Under the pieces are notes generated by a model. The model searched no databases, was not told the DNA's origin, and was given only the letters and a program-made list of their open reading frames with translations. From CAXMST01 sp035267205 (GTDB lineage Bacteria > Actinomycetota > Thermoleophilia > Solirubrobacterales > 70-9): DNA of 6,402 nt. The stretch spans positions 1 to 6,402 of the forward strand of contig DATFLZ010000059.1 in assembly GCA_035267205.1 (NCBI GenBank). Direction: 5' to 3'. Made by a program: the position numbers and the translations under genes. Numbering within the stretch: position 1 is the first letter of the stretch; each line of letters opens with the position of its first letter. Of the stretch, positions 6,341 through 6,402 are shown one piece after another.

Positions 6341-6402
6341 ATGACTGAACGAGCAGAACCGGAAGACCGCGCTTCAGGGGTGAAGTCGCGTCGCTGGCTG
6401 CC
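6341..6402 (+). CDS. Start of an unidentified plus-strand gene (3' end outside window)
   Basis: An ATG at 6341 opens a frame with no stop to the window end, giving 20 complete codons that read MTERAEPEDR then ASGVKSRRWL. A TTG one codon earlier is an alternative start. Too little is visible to name a product. A polar, charged N-terminus ending in KSRRWL would suit the cytoplasmic lead-in to a membrane helix or signal anchor, but that is a guess. The codons are less GC-biased at third positions than the neighbouring genes, as is common at gene starts. Support comes from the TAGGCT box upstream and from the otherwise unexplained end of the window. A weak GAG at 6332-6334 is the only ribosome-binding candidate. 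Confidence 0.5.
   Translation, partial: MTERAEPEDRASGVKSRRWL

Overview
The window is a compact, high-GC stretch (G+C well above 60%, strong G/C third-position bias) carrying ordinary chromosomal genes. Codon bias, GTG starts, weak or absent Shine-Dalgarno sequences and TANNNT hexamers just upstream of start codons suggest an actinobacterium. My best guess is the deep-branching Thermoleophilia/Solirubrobacterales type, but that placement is inference and no marker gene here proves it.

Plus strand, left half: the window opens inside a family-4 (GT-B) glycosyltransferase of which only the nucleotide-sugar-binding C-terminal half is visible (2-607). An 86-bp gap follows, holding a GC-rich hairpin, a perfect 12-bp palindrome and a possible -10 box. 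Next is a complete polyphosphate kinase 1 gene, ppk1 (694-2865), with every catalytic residue I could check in place. A 44-bp gap leads to a complete FAD-dependent amine/amino-acid oxidase-type oxidoreductase (2910-4301).

Minus strand, right half: a 212-residue three-helix membrane protein of unknown function (4317-4955) converges on the oxidoreductase with only 15 bp between stop codons. Thirty-four bp upstream of it, in the same direction, is a CPA1-type Na+/H+ antiporter (4990-6255) with the TD and ND ion-site motifs. An 85-bp divergent region (6256-6340) separates the antiporter from the first codons of another plus-strand gene (6341 to the window end).

Functionally, the window joins a sugar transferase, polyphosphate synthesis, a flavin oxidase and cation/proton exchange. 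Only the antiporter plus small membrane protein look like a likely co-transcribed pair. I see no mobile element, CRISPR array, tRNA/rRNA or phage gene, and no clear novel system. The points most worth a second look are the unknown membrane protein beside the antiporter, and the recurring TAGGNT hexamers close to start codons, which would fit leaderless transcription.
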